64,000 nucleotides of DNA from Pontimonas salivibrio. GTDB lineage: Bacteria; Actinomycetota; Actinomycetes; Actinomycetales; Microbacteriaceae. Location of the stretch: positions 1,364,001-1,428,000 of the forward strand of contig NZ_CP026923.1 in the NCBI RefSeq assembly GCF_002950575.1. The letters run 5' to 3'. The stretch's first letter is position 1, and each line of letters begins with the position of its first letter. Under the pieces are notes generated by a model. That model was given only the letters and a program-made list of their open reading frames with translations, ran no database searches and was not told the DNA's origin. Positions 38,658-48,494 of the stretch are shown piece after piece. The position numbers and the translations under genes are program-made.

Positions 38658-39602
38658 TTAGTGGGCGAAGCCCGGAAGCGCTTCCACTGTAGCACCCCGC
38701 TGGTCGACCGTCAGCGCGTGACACTGCCACTCCCCCGAGCCCTGCTCGGCAATCAGCGCTTCGGCATCAACCCGCTGTGTGGGGTCACTACACAGCACCA
38801 AAATCGAGGGCCCTGCACCGCTCACGACAGCGGCGAAACCTTTCTCGCGAAGAGCGCCGATCAGTGCACTGGTTTCCGGCATCGCACTGGCTCGGTAGTT
38901 CTGGTGGAGGCGGTCCTCTGTCGCTTCCATCAAGAGCTCGGGACTATCCAGAAGCGCGGCAATCAAGAGGGCAGCGCGGGACAGGTTGAAAATGGCGTCT
39001 TCGTGCGGCACCGTTTCTGGTTGCAGACTTCTCGCGAGCTTGGTCGACATTTGGCTCTCGCCCGGAATGGCCACCAACAGCGACACCCCGCGGTGGACGG
39101 ACAGTTTTTTGGATCGCGGCCCATCGGGTGTCATCCACGCGATGGTCAGTCCTCCAAACAGTGAGGGCGCAATATTGTCCGGGTGACCTTCACGTTCAGT
39201 CGCGATGCGAAGCAGTTCGTCATCGCTCACGTCAATAATTCCTTCGACGAGTCCTTTGGCCGCTACGACTCCGGCCACAATGGCGGCACCCGAGCTGCCC
39301 ACACCGCGACCGTGCGGGATGTGGTTTGTGGCTACTAGATCTAGCCCTGGAACTTCCACACCCCAGGTTTCCAGGGCGTAAATGAGGGAGGCGGCCACCA
39401 GGTTGGTCTCATCGGTGGCGACTTCTCCTGCACCGACACCTCGTACTTCGACGCTGACGCCGGGGGTTTCCCGGGTCACCACGGTGACCTCGTCGTAAAT
39501 GGTTAAGGCCATACCCAGGGTGTCAAAACCGGGTCCGAGGTTGGCTGTGGTGGCGGGAACCACCACACTGACCCCGGTACCGGCGGGCATACGCACGCTC
39601 AC
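38658..39602 (-). CDS. thrB: Homoserine kinase
   Basis: A 314-residue GHMP kinase that phosphorylates homoserine. The ATP-binding motif [14 protein letters not shown] is near residue 93, with the N-terminal [12 protein letters not shown] and the C-terminal [14 protein letters not shown] 39602 overlaps the thrC stop by 4 nt. It ends the lysA-hom-thrC-thrB run. Confidence 0.95.
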   Translation of the reverse strand: MSVRMPAGTGVSVVVPATTANLGPGFDTLGMALTIYDEVTVVTRETPGVSVEVRGVGAGEVATDETNLVAASLIYALETWGVEVPGLDLVATNHIPHGRGVGSSGAAIVAGVVAAKGLVEGIIDVSDDELLRIATEREGHPDNIAPSLFGGLTIAWMTPDGPRSKKLSVHRGVSLLVAIPGESQMSTKLARSLQPETVPHEDAIFNLSRAALLIAALLDSPELLMEATEDRLHQNYRASAMPETSALIGALREKGFAAVVSGAGPSILVLCSDPTQRVDAEALIAEQGSGEWQCHALTVDQRGATVEALPGFAH

Positions 39603-40681
39603 GAGCTGGACTTTTCCATGCCGAGCAGTTCAGCCACTCGCTCCACATCGACGGGCACGCGGACGGGTTCAATGTCTGACCCGTCTTCTGTTTTGAGTGC
39701 CCAGGAAGGATCTTTCAAACCGTGGCCGGTGACGGTGAGCACCGCAGTCGCGCCACGCTCCAACACTCCGGCTTCGCTGCGCTCCATTAACCCGGCCACA
39801 CTGATCGCCGAAGACGGCTCCACGAACACTCCGGTGGTCTGGGAGAGCATGCGGTGGGCGGCGAGGATTCCTTCGTCGCTGATCGCCCCAAAATACCCGT
39901 TGGTGTCGCTTTGGGCGGCGAGGGCCAAATCCCATGAGGCGGGGTTTCCAATGCGAATGGCACTGGCGAGGGTTTCTGGTTTCAGTACCCTCTGGCCGCT
40001 CACGATCGGGGCGGAACCTGCTGCCTGGAAACCAAAAATTCTCGGCATCCGGTCGGTTCGACCGCGCGCCAGTTCCTCTTTATACCCGCGGTGGTAGGCG
40101 GTGTAGTTTCCGGCATTTCCTACCGGCATGAAGTGGTAGTCGGGTGCGCGACCCAACGAATCGACCACTTCAAAGGACGCGGTTTTTTGCCCCTCAATGC
40201 GGTCATTATTGACCGAATTGACCAGGTGAATGGGATAGTTGTCCGCCAATTCGCGGGCAATTTCCAAACAGTCATCGAAGTTTCCTTCGATTTGAATGAT
40301 GTTGGCGTTGTGGGCGACAGCTTGGCTCAGTTTGCCCATCGCAATTTTGCCGTCGGGTACTAACACCGCGGAAGTGATTCCTGCCCACGCGGCATAGGCC
40401 GCAGTCGACGCCGACGTGTTACCCGTCGATGCACAAATCACGGCTTTCGCACCGGCTTCCATCGCTTTGGAAATCGCCATCGTCATACCGCGGTCTTTAA
40501 AACTCCCCGTGGGGTTCATCCCCTCAAACTTGACGTACACGTCCAGGCCGGTTTTCTCCGAAAGGAAAGGGGCAGGAATGAGTGGCGTTCCGCCCTCACC
40601 GAGGGTGATCACCGGAGTGTTTTTACTCACATCAAGGCGATCCCAATATTCGCGGATGACTCCGCGCCACTGTGTGGCCAC
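39599..40681 (-). CDS. thrC: Threonine synthase
   Basis: A 360-residue PLP enzyme converting phosphohomoserine to threonine. The PLP lysine is Lys62 in GSFKDRGMT; the phosphate loop is GNAGNYTA; and [12 protein letters not shown] closes the fold. GTG 40681 overlaps the hom stop by one base (TAGTG). Short type of ThrC, usual in actinobacteria. Confidence 0.96.
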   Translation of the reverse strand: MATQWRGVIREYWDRLDVSKNTPVITLGEGGTPLIPAPFLSEKTGLDVYVKFEGMNPTGSFKDRGMTMAISKAMEAGAKAVICASTGNTSASTAAYAAWAGITSAVLVPDGKIAMGKLSQAVAHNANIIQIEGNFDDCLEIARELADNYPIHLVNSVNNDRIEGQKTASFEVVDSLGRAPDYHFMPVGNAGNYTAYHRGYKEELARGRTDRMPRIFGFQAAGSAPIVSGQRVLKPETLASAIRIGNPASWDLALAAQSDTNGYFGAISDEGILAAHRMLSQTTGVFVEPSSAISVAGLMERSEAGVLERGATAVLTVTGHGLKDPSWALKTEDGSDIEPVRVPVDVERVAELLGMEKSSS

Positions 40682-41997
40682 TATGACCCCTCTACTCGAA
40701 CAACTCCGGACACCGACGCCACCACCGGTGAGTCGGCAAGCTGAGCGACCGTGTGTGCCAAGCTCGCCTCCGGCGCGGTGTGGGTGTGAATCACCAGCGT
40801 AGCGAGCTCTTCGCCCGAGTGCGGGTGGGCTGGCGCACTCTGGTTCAAAGTTTCTACCGACACACCCTGTTCGGAAAACACTGAAGCGATTTGTGCCAGC
40901 ACACCCGGTTCGTCTCGCACCTGAAGGGCTATTTGGTAGCGGGTGGGAACAACGCCGGGGTCGACCATCACCAGGTCAGCGTGGGTCGATTCGGCCACAC
41001 CGGGCCCGCCGGCCACGTGCCGCCTGGCGGCGGAGACAATGTCGCCCAATACGGCCGATGCCGTTTCGGGTCCGCCCGCTCCGGCGCCGTAAAACATCAG
41101 CGAACCGGCACCCTCCGCTTCCACAAACACGGCGTTGTTTGCGCCGTGCACTGCGGCGAGTGGGTGGTCGCGTGAGACCAGGGTGGGATGCACCCGAACG
41201 GAAACACCTTCGACGCCTCCTTCGTTCACCCGCTCACAAATGGCGAGCAGCTTAATGACGTAACCGGCTTCCCGGGCGGCCTCAACCTGCTCAAGGGAAA
41301 TCTCAGTAATACCCTCGCGACCAACCTGTTCCAGGTCGATCGCGGTGTGAAACGCCAGTTGGGCCAAGAGTGCGGCCTTTTGTTGGGCGTCGTAGCCACC
41401 GACATCGGCGGTCGGATCCGCTTCGGCGTAACCCAATTCGGTTGCGGTGGCCAGCGCCGCCTCCATGGACTGCCCTTCGCGGTCCATCAGGTCAAGGATG
41501 AAGTTTGTGGTGCCATTGACGATGCCCAAAATGCGTTGCACTTTGTCGCCGGCGAGAGAATCGCGTAGCGGGCGGATAATCGGAATGGCGCCGGCAACGG
41601 CGGCCTCATAGTAGAGCTGCGCTCCGACCGCGGTGGCGGCGTCAAAGAGTTCTGGTCCGTGGGCGGCAAGAAGCGCCTTATTGGCGCTAATCACGTCAGC
41701 CCCAGATTCCAGGGCATGCAAAATCAGTGACTTAGCGGGTTCGATTCCGCCCATCAGCTCCACCACAATGTCCGCACCGGCGATTAAGGAATCGGCATCG
41801 GTGGTGAGAAGTTCTGAGGGAATGTCCTGGTTTCGCGGTTTAGTGAGGTCACGAACAGCCACACCCACCACATCAAGCTCGGCCCCAATACGGGCACCCA
41901 GTTCTTCGCGTTCGTGAAGGAGACGGTGTACCACTTCGGAACCGACTGTCCCGGAGCCCAACACAGCCACTTTGAGGTCTCGATAGTTTTGCCTCAC
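40681..41997 (-). CDS. hom: Homoserine dehydrogenase
   Basis: A 438-residue monofunctional enzyme reducing aspartate semialdehyde to homoserine. NAD(P) motif [14 protein letters not shown], the catalytic-loop [18 protein letters not shown] and NGTTNFIL are all standard. The last 80 residues form an ACT domain ([21 protein letters not shown]), a likely site of threonine feedback. It overlaps lysA by 4 nt. Confidence 0.96.
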   Translation of the reverse strand: MRQNYRDLKVAVLGSGTVGSEVVHRLLHEREELGARIGAELDVVGVAVRDLTKPRNQDIPSELLTTDADSLIAGADIVVELMGGIEPAKSLILHALESGADVISANKALLAAHGPELFDAATAVGAQLYYEAAVAGAIPIIRPLRDSLAGDKVQRILGIVNGTTNFILDLMDREGQSMEAALATATELGYAEADPTADVGGYDAQQKAALLAQLAFHTAIDLEQVGREGITEISLEQVEAAREAGYVIKLLAICERVNEGGVEGVSVRVHPTLVSRDHPLAAVHGANNAVFVEAEGAGSLMFYGAGAGGPETASAVLGDIVSAARRHVAGGPGVAESTHADLVMVDPGVVPTRYQIALQVRDEPGVLAQIASVFSEQGVSVETLNQSAPAHPHSGEELATLVIHTHTAPEASLAHTVAQLADSPVVASVSGVVRVEGS

Positions 41998-43481
41998 GCC
42001 TGATCTGTCCTTTCCTCAACGGTGGTGTTCTCGTCTGCTGTGTTCTGTGCTCCTGTGCGAGAGCCCAAGGCTAACCCGAGGTCACGGGCCATCACATCGT
42101 CGGGTGTTTCCGACTGGATGGCCACCCGGGCTTCGCCGCCTTCCACGACGACTAGTGCCGGTCGACCGAGCGCGTTGTAATTGGATGAGAGTGAATGGCA
42201 ATACGCGCCGGTCGCAGCTACTGCAACCAGGTCACCTGGGGTGACATCGGCGGGCAAATAGTCGTCGTGAATGACAATGTCGCCGCTTTCACAGTGGCTT
42301 CCCACCACACGCACCAGCGCTGGTGGCGCCGAGGACGCTCTGTTCGCAATCCGTGCGGTGTAGTTCGCTCCGTAAAGGGCGGGGCGCAAATTGTCACTCA
42401 TTCCGCCGTCGACGCTCACATACAACCGGGTGGCACTCCCAGACTCTGCGTCTGATCCCTCGCCCACCGGGTAGTCCACCTCGACCGGTTTTGTGGTGCC
42501 CACCGAATAGAGGGTGATACCGGCGGGTCCCACCACGTAGCGCCCCGGTTCGCAGGCAATGGTGTCCAGGGTGATGCCTTCCCTGGTGACAAATCCGTCA
42601 ATTTCTTGCCCGACCGCCTGGGCAATGTCTTCCAGGTTCGAGTCGGGGTCCACCGAGGTGTAGGGGATGGCGAAACCGCCACCGATGTTGAGTGTGGTCA
42701 ACGGGTGATGGGCTTGGAGGGTTTTATACAGCTCCAACACGCGCTTCGTCGCTTCGACAAAACCATCCGGTGCCACGATTTGGGACCCAATGTGGGAGTG
42801 CAACCCAATCAACCGCAGGCTGGGGTGTCGGGCTATCTCTGCCGCGAGCGCGGGAATATCTGCCCTAGCGACCCCGAACTTTTGATCTTCGCGTGCGGTG
42901 GCCAAATATTCGTGAGTCCCTGCGTGCACACCGGTGTTCACCCGAATCATGACGTCTTGGGTCACACCCAGCTCGGCGGTGACTTGAGCCAGGCGCTCCA
43001 CCTCGATGGCACTGTCGATCACCATTTGGCCGACACCGTGGGAGATGGCGGCGCGCAATTCGTGCACGGTTTTGTTGTTGCCTTGGTATTCGACGTGTGC
43101 GGGGTTGGCCCCGGCGCGCCTGGTCCACTCCCATTCGCCGAAACTGGAAACATCAAAGCCCCAGCCCAACCCGTCCAGTGCGCGAATGACGTCTGCGGCC
43201 AACAGGGCTTTCGTGGCGTAGTGGATGCGAAGGGTTCGCCCAGATACAGCAAGGGCGGAAGTTAACACGTGCTCCAGATGCCGGGCGCGCTCCACCACTT
43301 CGTCAAGGTCCACCACATACAGCGGTGAGCCGTACTGTTCCACCAATCGTGAAGCACTCACTCCGCCGACGCGTAACACTCCGTCATCATCACGACGGGC
43401 GTGGGCAGGCCACACTTTCTGATCCAGCGCGTTTTGATCCGCGGGTGGAACCAGCCAGTCGGGGGCGAGGGGGTTTGACAT
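41994..43481 (-). CDS. lysA: Diaminopimelate decarboxylase
   Basis: A PLP enzyme of the alanine racemase fold that makes lysine from meso-diaminopimelate, about 495 residues. The PLP lysine lies in HYATKALLA near residue 91, and later come HSHIGSQ, GGGFAIPY, EPGRYVVG and CESGDI, all family motifs. The N-terminus may start at ATG 43481 or at GTG 43493; ATG is used here. Overlap of 4 nt with hom indicates one operon with the threonine genes. Confidence 0.95.
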   Translation of the reverse strand: MSNPLAPDWLVPPADQNALDQKVWPAHARRDDDGVLRVGGVSASRLVEQYGSPLYVVDLDEVVERARHLEHVLTSALAVSGRTLRIHYATKALLAADVIRALDGLGWGFDVSSFGEWEWTRRAGANPAHVEYQGNNKTVHELRAAISHGVGQMVIDSAIEVERLAQVTAELGVTQDVMIRVNTGVHAGTHEYLATAREDQKFGVARADIPALAAEIARHPSLRLIGLHSHIGSQIVAPDGFVEATKRVLELYKTLQAHHPLTTLNIGGGFAIPYTSVDPDSNLEDIAQAVGQEIDGFVTREGITLDTIACEPGRYVVGPAGITLYSVGTTKPVEVDYPVGEGSDAESGSATRLYVSVDGGMSDNLRPALYGANYTARIANRASSAPPALVRVVGSHCESGDIVIHDDYLPADVTPGDLVAVAATGAYCHSLSSNYNALGRPALVVVEGGEARVAIQSETPDDVMARDLGLALGSRTGAQNTADENTTVEERTDQA

Positions 43482-43514
43482 GGACACTTTCACTTAAACA
43501 AAAAAGGGGATGCG

Positions 43515-43583
43515 ATGATCACTGCGGTGACTACAGTCACCGTGGTCAAGACGAGCGGACCCGGAGTGGCCCCTGAAGCCTGA
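43515..43583 (+). other. lysA-argS intergenic palindrome inside a 22-codon plus-strand frame
   Basis: CGGTGACT-AC-AGTCACCG (43525-43542) is a perfect 8-bp palindrome in the 114-nt gap between argS and lysA. The plus strand also reads a short frame, ATG 43515 to TGA 43583, rich in Thr and Val (MITAVTTVTVVKTS...) after AAAAGGGG. No plus-strand gene follows it, so a leader-peptide role is unlikely; the palindrome may be an operator or terminator for the minus-strand genes. Confidence 0.35.
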
Positions 43584-43607
43584 GAATAAGGATATCGCTG
43601 ATGGGCC

Positions 43608-45275
43608 TTACATGCGCTCGGGTGCGGAAACCCCGAGGAGTTGCACACCATTAGCCAGCACTTGGCCGGTGGCGTCGTTCAGCACACGGCGAGAGTGGTG
43701 GACTGATTCGATCGGTTCGTCACCTTTAGGGGTCACCCGGCAGGCGTCGTACCAGCGGTGGTAGGACCCGGCAAGGTCCTCTAAATACCTGGCCACCCGG
43801 TGGGGTTCACGAAGCTCGGCCGCCTGAGCGACTACCCGCGGGTAGTCCGCCAGTGCGGTGAGTAGTTCAGCCTCACTGGGTTCGACCAAGTCACCGGCAT
43901 GAAAACCTGAACCGTCAATGCCCGCCGCATCAGCATTTCTTCCCACCTGGTGGGTGCGCGCGTGAGCGTATTGGACATAAAACACCGGGTTGTCGTTCGT
44001 TTTTGCCAACAACACGTCGGGTTCAAGAGTCAGTGGTGAATCGGCTGGGCTGCGCGCAAGCGAATAGCGAAGCGCATCGGTACCCAACCATTCACGCAGT
44101 TCGTCCAGTTCAACAATGTTGCCGCGGCGTTTGGAGAGTTTCTCGCCATTAACACTCACCAGCTGGCCGATCAGAATTTCGATGTGGTGTTCGGGGTCAT
44201 CACCTGCGGCACCCGCCAGCGCTTTTAAGCGGTGGACATAACCGTGGTGGTCAGCACCCAGAAGGTAAATCTTCTTCTCAAACCCGCGGTCTTTTTTCGA
44301 CAGGTAATACGCGGCATCGGCCGCAAAGTAGGTGTAGACACCGTTGGCGCGGCGGATCACTCGATCTTTGTCATCACCAAAGTCGGTGGTGCGCACCCAC
44401 ACCGCACCTTCGTGGTCAAAGACGTGACCGCCTTCGCGCAACCGGTCAACCGACTGGTCGACCAAGCTGGTGCCCTCCGGAGTGGATACGACGTGGAGTT
44501 GGCGCTCCGAAAACCACACATCAAAATGCACGTTGAACAACTCAAGCGAGCGCCGAATGGCGGCCAACTGTTCCCGGTAGGCACACTCTCGACAACACAT
44601 CAGCGCTTCATCCGCAGTCATTTCGGCAAGCGTGGGGTATTCGGCTAACGCTGTGGCACCCAGTTGCTCGACATAATCCCCCGGGTACCCATCCTTGGGG
44701 AGGTCGCGCCCGAGCGCACGCGCGAGGACCGATTCACCAAAAAGGTCCATTTGTGAACCGGCGTCGTTGATATAAAACTCGCTGGTCACTTCCGCACCGG
44801 CAGCGCGTAACACTCGGGCCAACGAATCACCCAAGGCCGCCCAGCGGGTGTGGCCAATGTGGAGAGGGCCGGTCGGGTTTGCCGAGACGAACTCTAAGTT
44901 GATGGTCTCCCCCACGAGTGCGTCAGAGCGGCCGTATTGCTCCCCTTTGTGCACGATGTGGCGGGCGGTCTCACCGAGGGCTGCCTTATCGAGGGTGATG
45001 TTCAAAAAACCTGGCCCGGCAATGTCCACCGACGACACCCCATCAATGTGTGCCAGGCGCGTGGCCAACACTTCGGCGATCTCACGCGGCGACTGACCCA
45101 GTGGCTTCGCCAGTTTCATTGCCACCGAGGTGGCCCAGTCGCCAAATTCGGCTTTTTTGGGACGCTCGAGAGCAACATCTTCAGGACCCAGCGGGTGCTC
45201 GGCGGACCCTGTGGCCTCCACAACGTATTTCTCCGCAATGTGCGCGATGTGTACGGCCAACGAAGAGGGATCCAT
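43608..45275 (-). CDS. argS: Arginyl-tRNA synthetase
   Basis: A 555-residue class I synthetase. HIGH-type motif is NPTGPLHIGHTR near residue 125, the KMSKS-equivalent is GEKLSKRRGN, and the C-terminal DALR-type domain carries EPHRVARYLEDLAGSYHRWYD. The open frame extends upstream, but ATG 45275 gives the usual N-terminus and is preceded by TAGGCT at 7 nt. It is divergent from tRNA-Arg(CCG), 70 nt away. Confidence 0.96.
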   Translation of the reverse strand: MDPSSLAVHIAHIAEKYVVEATGSAEHPLGPEDVALERPKKAEFGDWATSVAMKLAKPLGQSPREIAEVLATRLAHIDGVSSVDIAGPGFLNITLDKAALGETARHIVHKGEQYGRSDALVGETINLEFVSANPTGPLHIGHTRWAALGDSLARVLRAAGAEVTSEFYINDAGSQMDLFGESVLARALGRDLPKDGYPGDYVEQLGATALAEYPTLAEMTADEALMCCRECAYREQLAAIRRSLELFNVHFDVWFSERQLHVVSTPEGTSLVDQSVDRLREGGHVFDHEGAVWVRTTDFGDDKDRVIRRANGVYTYFAADAAYYLSKKDRGFEKKIYLLGADHHGYVHRLKALAGAAGDDPEHHIEILIGQLVSVNGEKLSKRRGNIVELDELREWLGTDALRYSLARSPADSPLTLEPDVLLAKTNDNPVFYVQYAHARTHQVGRNADAAGIDGSGFHAGDLVEPSEAELLTALADYPRVVAQAAELREPHRVARYLEDLAGSYHRWYDACRVTPKGDEPIESVHHSRRVLNDATGQVLANGVQLLGVSAPERM

Positions 45276-45282
45276 ACGCCCC

Positions 45283-45288
45283 AGCCTA
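45283..45288 (-). promoter_or_regulatory. Candidate -10 box of argS (leaderless)
   Basis: TAGGCT on the minus strand ends 7 nt before the argS ATG. The same hexamer lies before dapB and the HAD gene. Confidence 0.45.
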
Positions 45289-45345
45289 ACCGCCCACACC
45301 GGCGCAAACCGCTGGCATCGAACGTGTAACCTTGAGGCACACCTG

Positions 45346-45418
45346 GCCCCCATAGCTCAGGGGATAGAGCGTCTGCCTCCGGAGCAGAAGGCCGTAGGTT
45401 CGAATCCTACTGGGGGCA
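45346..45418 (+). tRNA. tRNA-Arg (anticodon CCG)
   Basis: A full cloverleaf: acceptor GCCCCCA/TGGGGGC (7 bp), D-arm GCTC...GAGC, anticodon arm TCTGC-CTCCGGA-GCAGA giving anticodon CCG, T-arm GTAGG-TTCGAAT-CCTAC. The discriminator is A and the genome continues CCC, so CCA is not fully encoded. It decodes CGG arginine codons. Confidence 0.97.
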
Positions 45419-45501
45419 CCCAACGACTTCTTCCTGTAGTGCTACCTGCACAGTATTTGGCTGTGTGGCACGTCGATTGGCCTCACCGCCCTCCTGATTT
45501 T

Positions 45502-45507
45502 TACGCT
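45502..45507 (+). promoter_or_regulatory. Candidate -10 box of the beta-propeller gene (leaderless)
   Basis: TACGCT ends 7 nt before the ATG at 45515. TTGGCC 19 nt upstream is a weak -35 candidate. Confidence 0.35.
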
Positions 45508-45514
45508 CGGGCTT

Positions 45515-47224
45515 ATGCCCTCCTCACGCACTTCTCTCCCACCGCGGGTGTTTGCCGCCCTTGTGGCGCTCACCGTCTCCTTAGCGGCGTTCATGCCTTC
45601 GTCAACCGCTATGGCGGCGTGGCAAGTCGTCAATTCGCTGGAAATCCCCGGCGTCACTCCCGACGGCGCGGTTTTGAGCCCAGACGGCTCCACCTATTAC
45701 GTCGTTGGTTCCGATGAGCTCAAAACAATTGATGTCGCTACGCAGACGGTGACCGGAACCCGAACGGGACCTACAAGCGGCTTTGCTGTGGACATTTCCC
45801 CGGATGGGTCTCAACTGTGGGTCGCCCGGTTGTATTTCGGCACGTCTCGGGTGGACGTTTTGGATGCGACCGACCCCACGCTGCCGCGACTGCAAGAAAT
45901 TGTGGTCCCCAACAGACCATACGACATCGCACTAAATGGGGATGGATCGCTGGCAGCTGTTCCCAACTTCGCCGGAAACTCAGTGACAGTGATTGACACC
46001 GCGACCTTCGCAAAGTTCTCTGCAGTGCCGGTGGGCACGGGACCTATTTCTCTCGATTTCAACGGTGACACGTTGTATGTGCAAAGTACCGCCGATGATT
46101 CGGTGTCCGTGGTGGACGTATCCGACACCGCCAACATCACCGTGTCGGAAACCATTACGGGTGTATCCGACCCCCAACGGGTTGCCGTCTCGCCTGACGG
46201 CTCAGAGCTTTGGGTCACCAGCCTTCGAGGGACAATAACGGTCATCGACACCGCCACCAACACAATCGACCGCACCATCACGAGTGTTCCGCGAAGCGAT
46301 GGAATTGCGTTTCGTTCGACTAGCCCAGAGGTTGTCGTCACCAGTAATTCCTCTTCCCGCGACGCCCTCTATTTCGTGGAGCAAGCCTCGGGGGACGTTG
46401 CCGCCACGGTCGCTCCTGAGGTGGGCTCGACGGGTGGACTCGCCGTCTCGAGTGTGGACGATTCCGTCGTGTTCTACGAGCGAGATGTCTTTGGCGTGAG
46501 CTCGGTCTTTTTCGTGGAGGATATTGAACAGTTACAAGAGGTAGTCACTCCGGAGTCAGCTCCTTCCGCTCGCGCGGCAGAGGCCGCCCTCCACCTAGAC
46601 GCGACTGCCACCGGTGGCATTGCCGTAGCCGAGACTCGTGTGCTCGCTGAAGGTCAAGGCCTTGCCCGCGGCGAGGCGTTCACTCTTACGCTGGAACCGG
46701 GGGGACAAGTCCTCGCTTCAGGCACCGCCTCGAGGCTCGGCTCCTTCAGCACCCACACCGCCTTGCCCGCAGGGCTCACTCCCGGTACCTACACGCTGAC
46801 CCTCAACTCTAAGGACCCTGCCGGAAACCTCCTGGTGTTGACCGAGCGCTTCGGTATCGACGCCTCCGGGCTCTTCACTGCACCCTCCCCGGCAACGGCA
46901 TCGAACTCTGGCACTGACACCACCAGTGCTGAGGCGACGCCTGCCGCAGAGACCTCCGGTGACGAAGCGGAGGAACCAGCGACAAAAACAGATTCGGACA
47001 GCTCTGACGCGACAGAAGCCTCCACCACCACTCAGGGCAGCGATGACAACACGACCCCGGCGGGGAGCAACGACACAGACTCGTCGACCAACAGTTCACC
47101 CGAAGGCACCTCGGACCCGATTCCGGGGTGGTTGGTCATCACCGCATCAAGCATCCTGATCACCCTCGTACTCGGCGGCGTGGGCATCGGAATCTACCGA
47201 GCAAGGCAAGCACGCGCCGGGTAG
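45515..47224 (+). CDS. Secreted YVTN-type beta-propeller protein with membrane anchor
   Basis: A 569-residue surface protein. Signal peptide at about 1-34 (VFAALVALTVSLAAFMPSS...AMA), then YVTN/YncE-like blades with repeated SPDGS and VIDTAT motifs up to about residue 330, an Ig-like module (LARGEAFTLTLEPGGQVLASGTASRLG ... GLTPGTYTLTL), a Ser/Thr-rich linker (about 455-535) and a C-terminal transmembrane helix with a basic tail. Substrate or ligand unknown. The Ig-like module resembles those of the split surface protein at 4812-7019. It lies 96 nt after tRNA-Arg. Confidence 0.78.
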   Translation: MPSSRTSLPPRVFAALVALTVSLAAFMPSSTAMAAWQVVNSLEIPGVTPDGAVLSPDGSTYYVVGSDELKTIDVATQTVTGTRTGPTSGFAVDISPDGSQLWVARLYFGTSRVDVLDATDPTLPRLQEIVVPNRPYDIALNGDGSLAAVPNFAGNSVTVIDTATFAKFSAVPVGTGPISLDFNGDTLYVQSTADDSVSVVDVSDTANITVSETITGVSDPQRVAVSPDGSELWVTSLRGTITVIDTATNTIDRTITSVPRSDGIAFRSTSPEVVVTSNSSSRDALYFVEQASGDVAATVAPEVGSTGGLAVSSVDDSVVFYERDVFGVSSVFFVEDIEQLQEVVTPESAPSARAAEAALHLDATATGGIAVAETRVLAEGQGLARGEAFTLTLEPGGQVLASGTASRLGSFSTHTALPAGLTPGTYTLTLNSKDPAGNLLVLTERFGIDASGLFTAPSPATASNSGTDTTSAEATPAAETSGDEAEEPATKTDSDSSDATEASTTTQGSDDNTTPAGSNDTDSSTNSSPEGTSDPIPGWLVITASSILITLVLGGVGIGIYRARQARAG

Positions 47225-47260
47225 GCACAGTGGTCGGTCCTTCTGGCCATTGTGGGACGC

Positions 47261-47869
47261 TTAGCTCTCTGGGTTGTCCGGGTGTGCGCGCCAGTAGGAG
47301 ACAAAATCAGGAACGTGAGCGCCCAATGAAGACACCACACGGGACACCGTCATGGCTGGCGATCTCGTGTCACGGGCTTGGGACGATAGGACGTCTGCGA
47401 TAAGACGGGGCGCATCAGTCGCGAAAGCCACCAACAGGTCACCGGGATGAATGGCCCGAACACCGAGGGGGTTACAGATTTCATCCGGGAAATCACGGAG
47501 GTTTATGGTGACAATCAATGACGCGTGAACCGACAGAGCCAGCTCGAGTACGTGCTCATCACCCGAATCGGGCAAGCCCCGAACCACCCGCTCACGCTCT
47601 TCGGTCAAGTCGTGAACTGCGCCGGGAAAAGCTTTGGCCATCATTCGAACCCGTCTTTGCAGCAACCTTGGGTCCTGGTCAGGGTGTGCCTGGAGGAGCG
47701 CCCGAGTTAACTCGCTGAGAATTCCCTCCGACCAAATTGGGCTAAATAGGCCCGTTTCGGCGCACCGGAGGAGCGTGTCGGTGAGTGACACGGGCACCAA
47801 TACGCAGGTGTCCAAGACGCACAGGTTCCTGCCGTCCAACAGCGGTGGCGTGGAGGTTTGGTCGCCCAC
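47261..47869 (-). CDS. PIN domain protein, probable toxin
   Basis: A 202-residue protein with a PIN-fold N-terminal half: the first acidic residue is in CVLDTCVLVP, a glutamate in WSEGILSELTRALL, and SGDEHVLELAL plus VTINLRDFP supply further acidic residues. PIN proteins are Mg-dependent RNases, often VapC-type toxins. The C-terminal 70 residues extend past the fold. It follows the helix-turn-helix gene by 17 nt on the same strand, so the pair looks like a toxin-antitoxin unit, but a housekeeping RNase role is possible. Confidence 0.8.
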   Translation of the reverse strand: MGDQTSTPPLLDGRNLCVLDTCVLVPVSLTDTLLRCAETGLFSPIWSEGILSELTRALLQAHPDQDPRLLQRRVRMMAKAFPGAVHDLTEERERVVRGLPDSGDEHVLELALSVHASLIVTINLRDFPDEICNPLGVRAIHPGDLLVAFATDAPRLIADVLSSQARDTRSPAMTVSRVVSSLGAHVPDFVSYWRAHPDNPES

Positions 47870-47886
47870 AGCGCGGTGTTCGGTTC

Positions 47887-48420
47887 CTACGCGGTCTCGT
47901 CATATAAACCGGCGGTAAACGCCTCTTCTGTCATGGTGGCAAGAGCGACACGGCGCACCTGTTGCATGCGTGTTTGATAGTCAACGACGTCGGATAATTT
48001 GAGGCGTCGGTGTCGACTGGGTCCAAGGCGCTCAAAGGGCATTTCGCCTTGGTCAAGGAGCTTGATGACGAAGGGGCGACTTACTCCCAGGATGCGTGCG
48101 GCCTGCTGGGTCGTGATTCTACGTGCAGGGTTGTCATCCTCGGGCGAAGGCGTCAGCGCGGTGTCAAGAATCTCCCGAAGCGCCCGCGTCGCGTGCTTCG
48201 ACAGAGAAATGTGCTGTCCTGATCGTTCGATGGAGACGACCACACTGGAGTCTTCATCCAACCTTTCCTTTAAACAGGCAAGCTCCACCGAAACATTCTC
48301 GTCTGATAGATGTCCGTCCACGGCGAGGTTATCCATCCCACGACTATCCCCTAAATTCACAATATTCGCAACGGAGTGCAGGGTCGAGGCCGCGCGCCGG
48401 CGTGACAGTGACGAATTCAT
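47887..48420 (-). CDS. Excisionase-like helix-turn-helix protein, probable antitoxin
   Basis: A 177-residue protein with an excisionase/MerR-like DNA-binding domain (TTQQAARILGVSRPFVIKLLDQGEMPFERLGPSRHRRLKLSDVVDYQ) in the second half and a short beta/alpha start. Paired with the PIN gene 17 nt downstream, it probably binds DNA and neutralises the toxin. Start at ATG 48420 (TTTACT 6 nt upstream) or ATG 48336 (GATAGT 6 nt upstream); both are plausible. Confidence 0.78.
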   Translation of the reverse strand: MNSSLSRRRAASTLHSVANIVNLGDSRGMDNLAVDGHLSDENVSVELACLKERLDEDSSVVVSIERSGQHISLSKHATRALREILDTALTPSPEDDNPARRITTQQAARILGVSRPFVIKLLDQGEMPFERLGPSRHRRLKLSDVVDYQTRMQQVRRVALATMTEEAFTAGLYDETA

Positions 48421-48494
48421 CGCGCCAGTAAAGCGTTGTGGTCGGGCCGCCGTGGGAAACTTTCCACAACCGCGTTGTGAACCACGGTTTGCCG

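Noticed and set aside
43515-43583. Thr/Val-rich leader peptide of an attenuator
   Set aside because: It lies on the plus strand while all amino-acid genes near it are on the minus strand. Kept only as a palindrome note.
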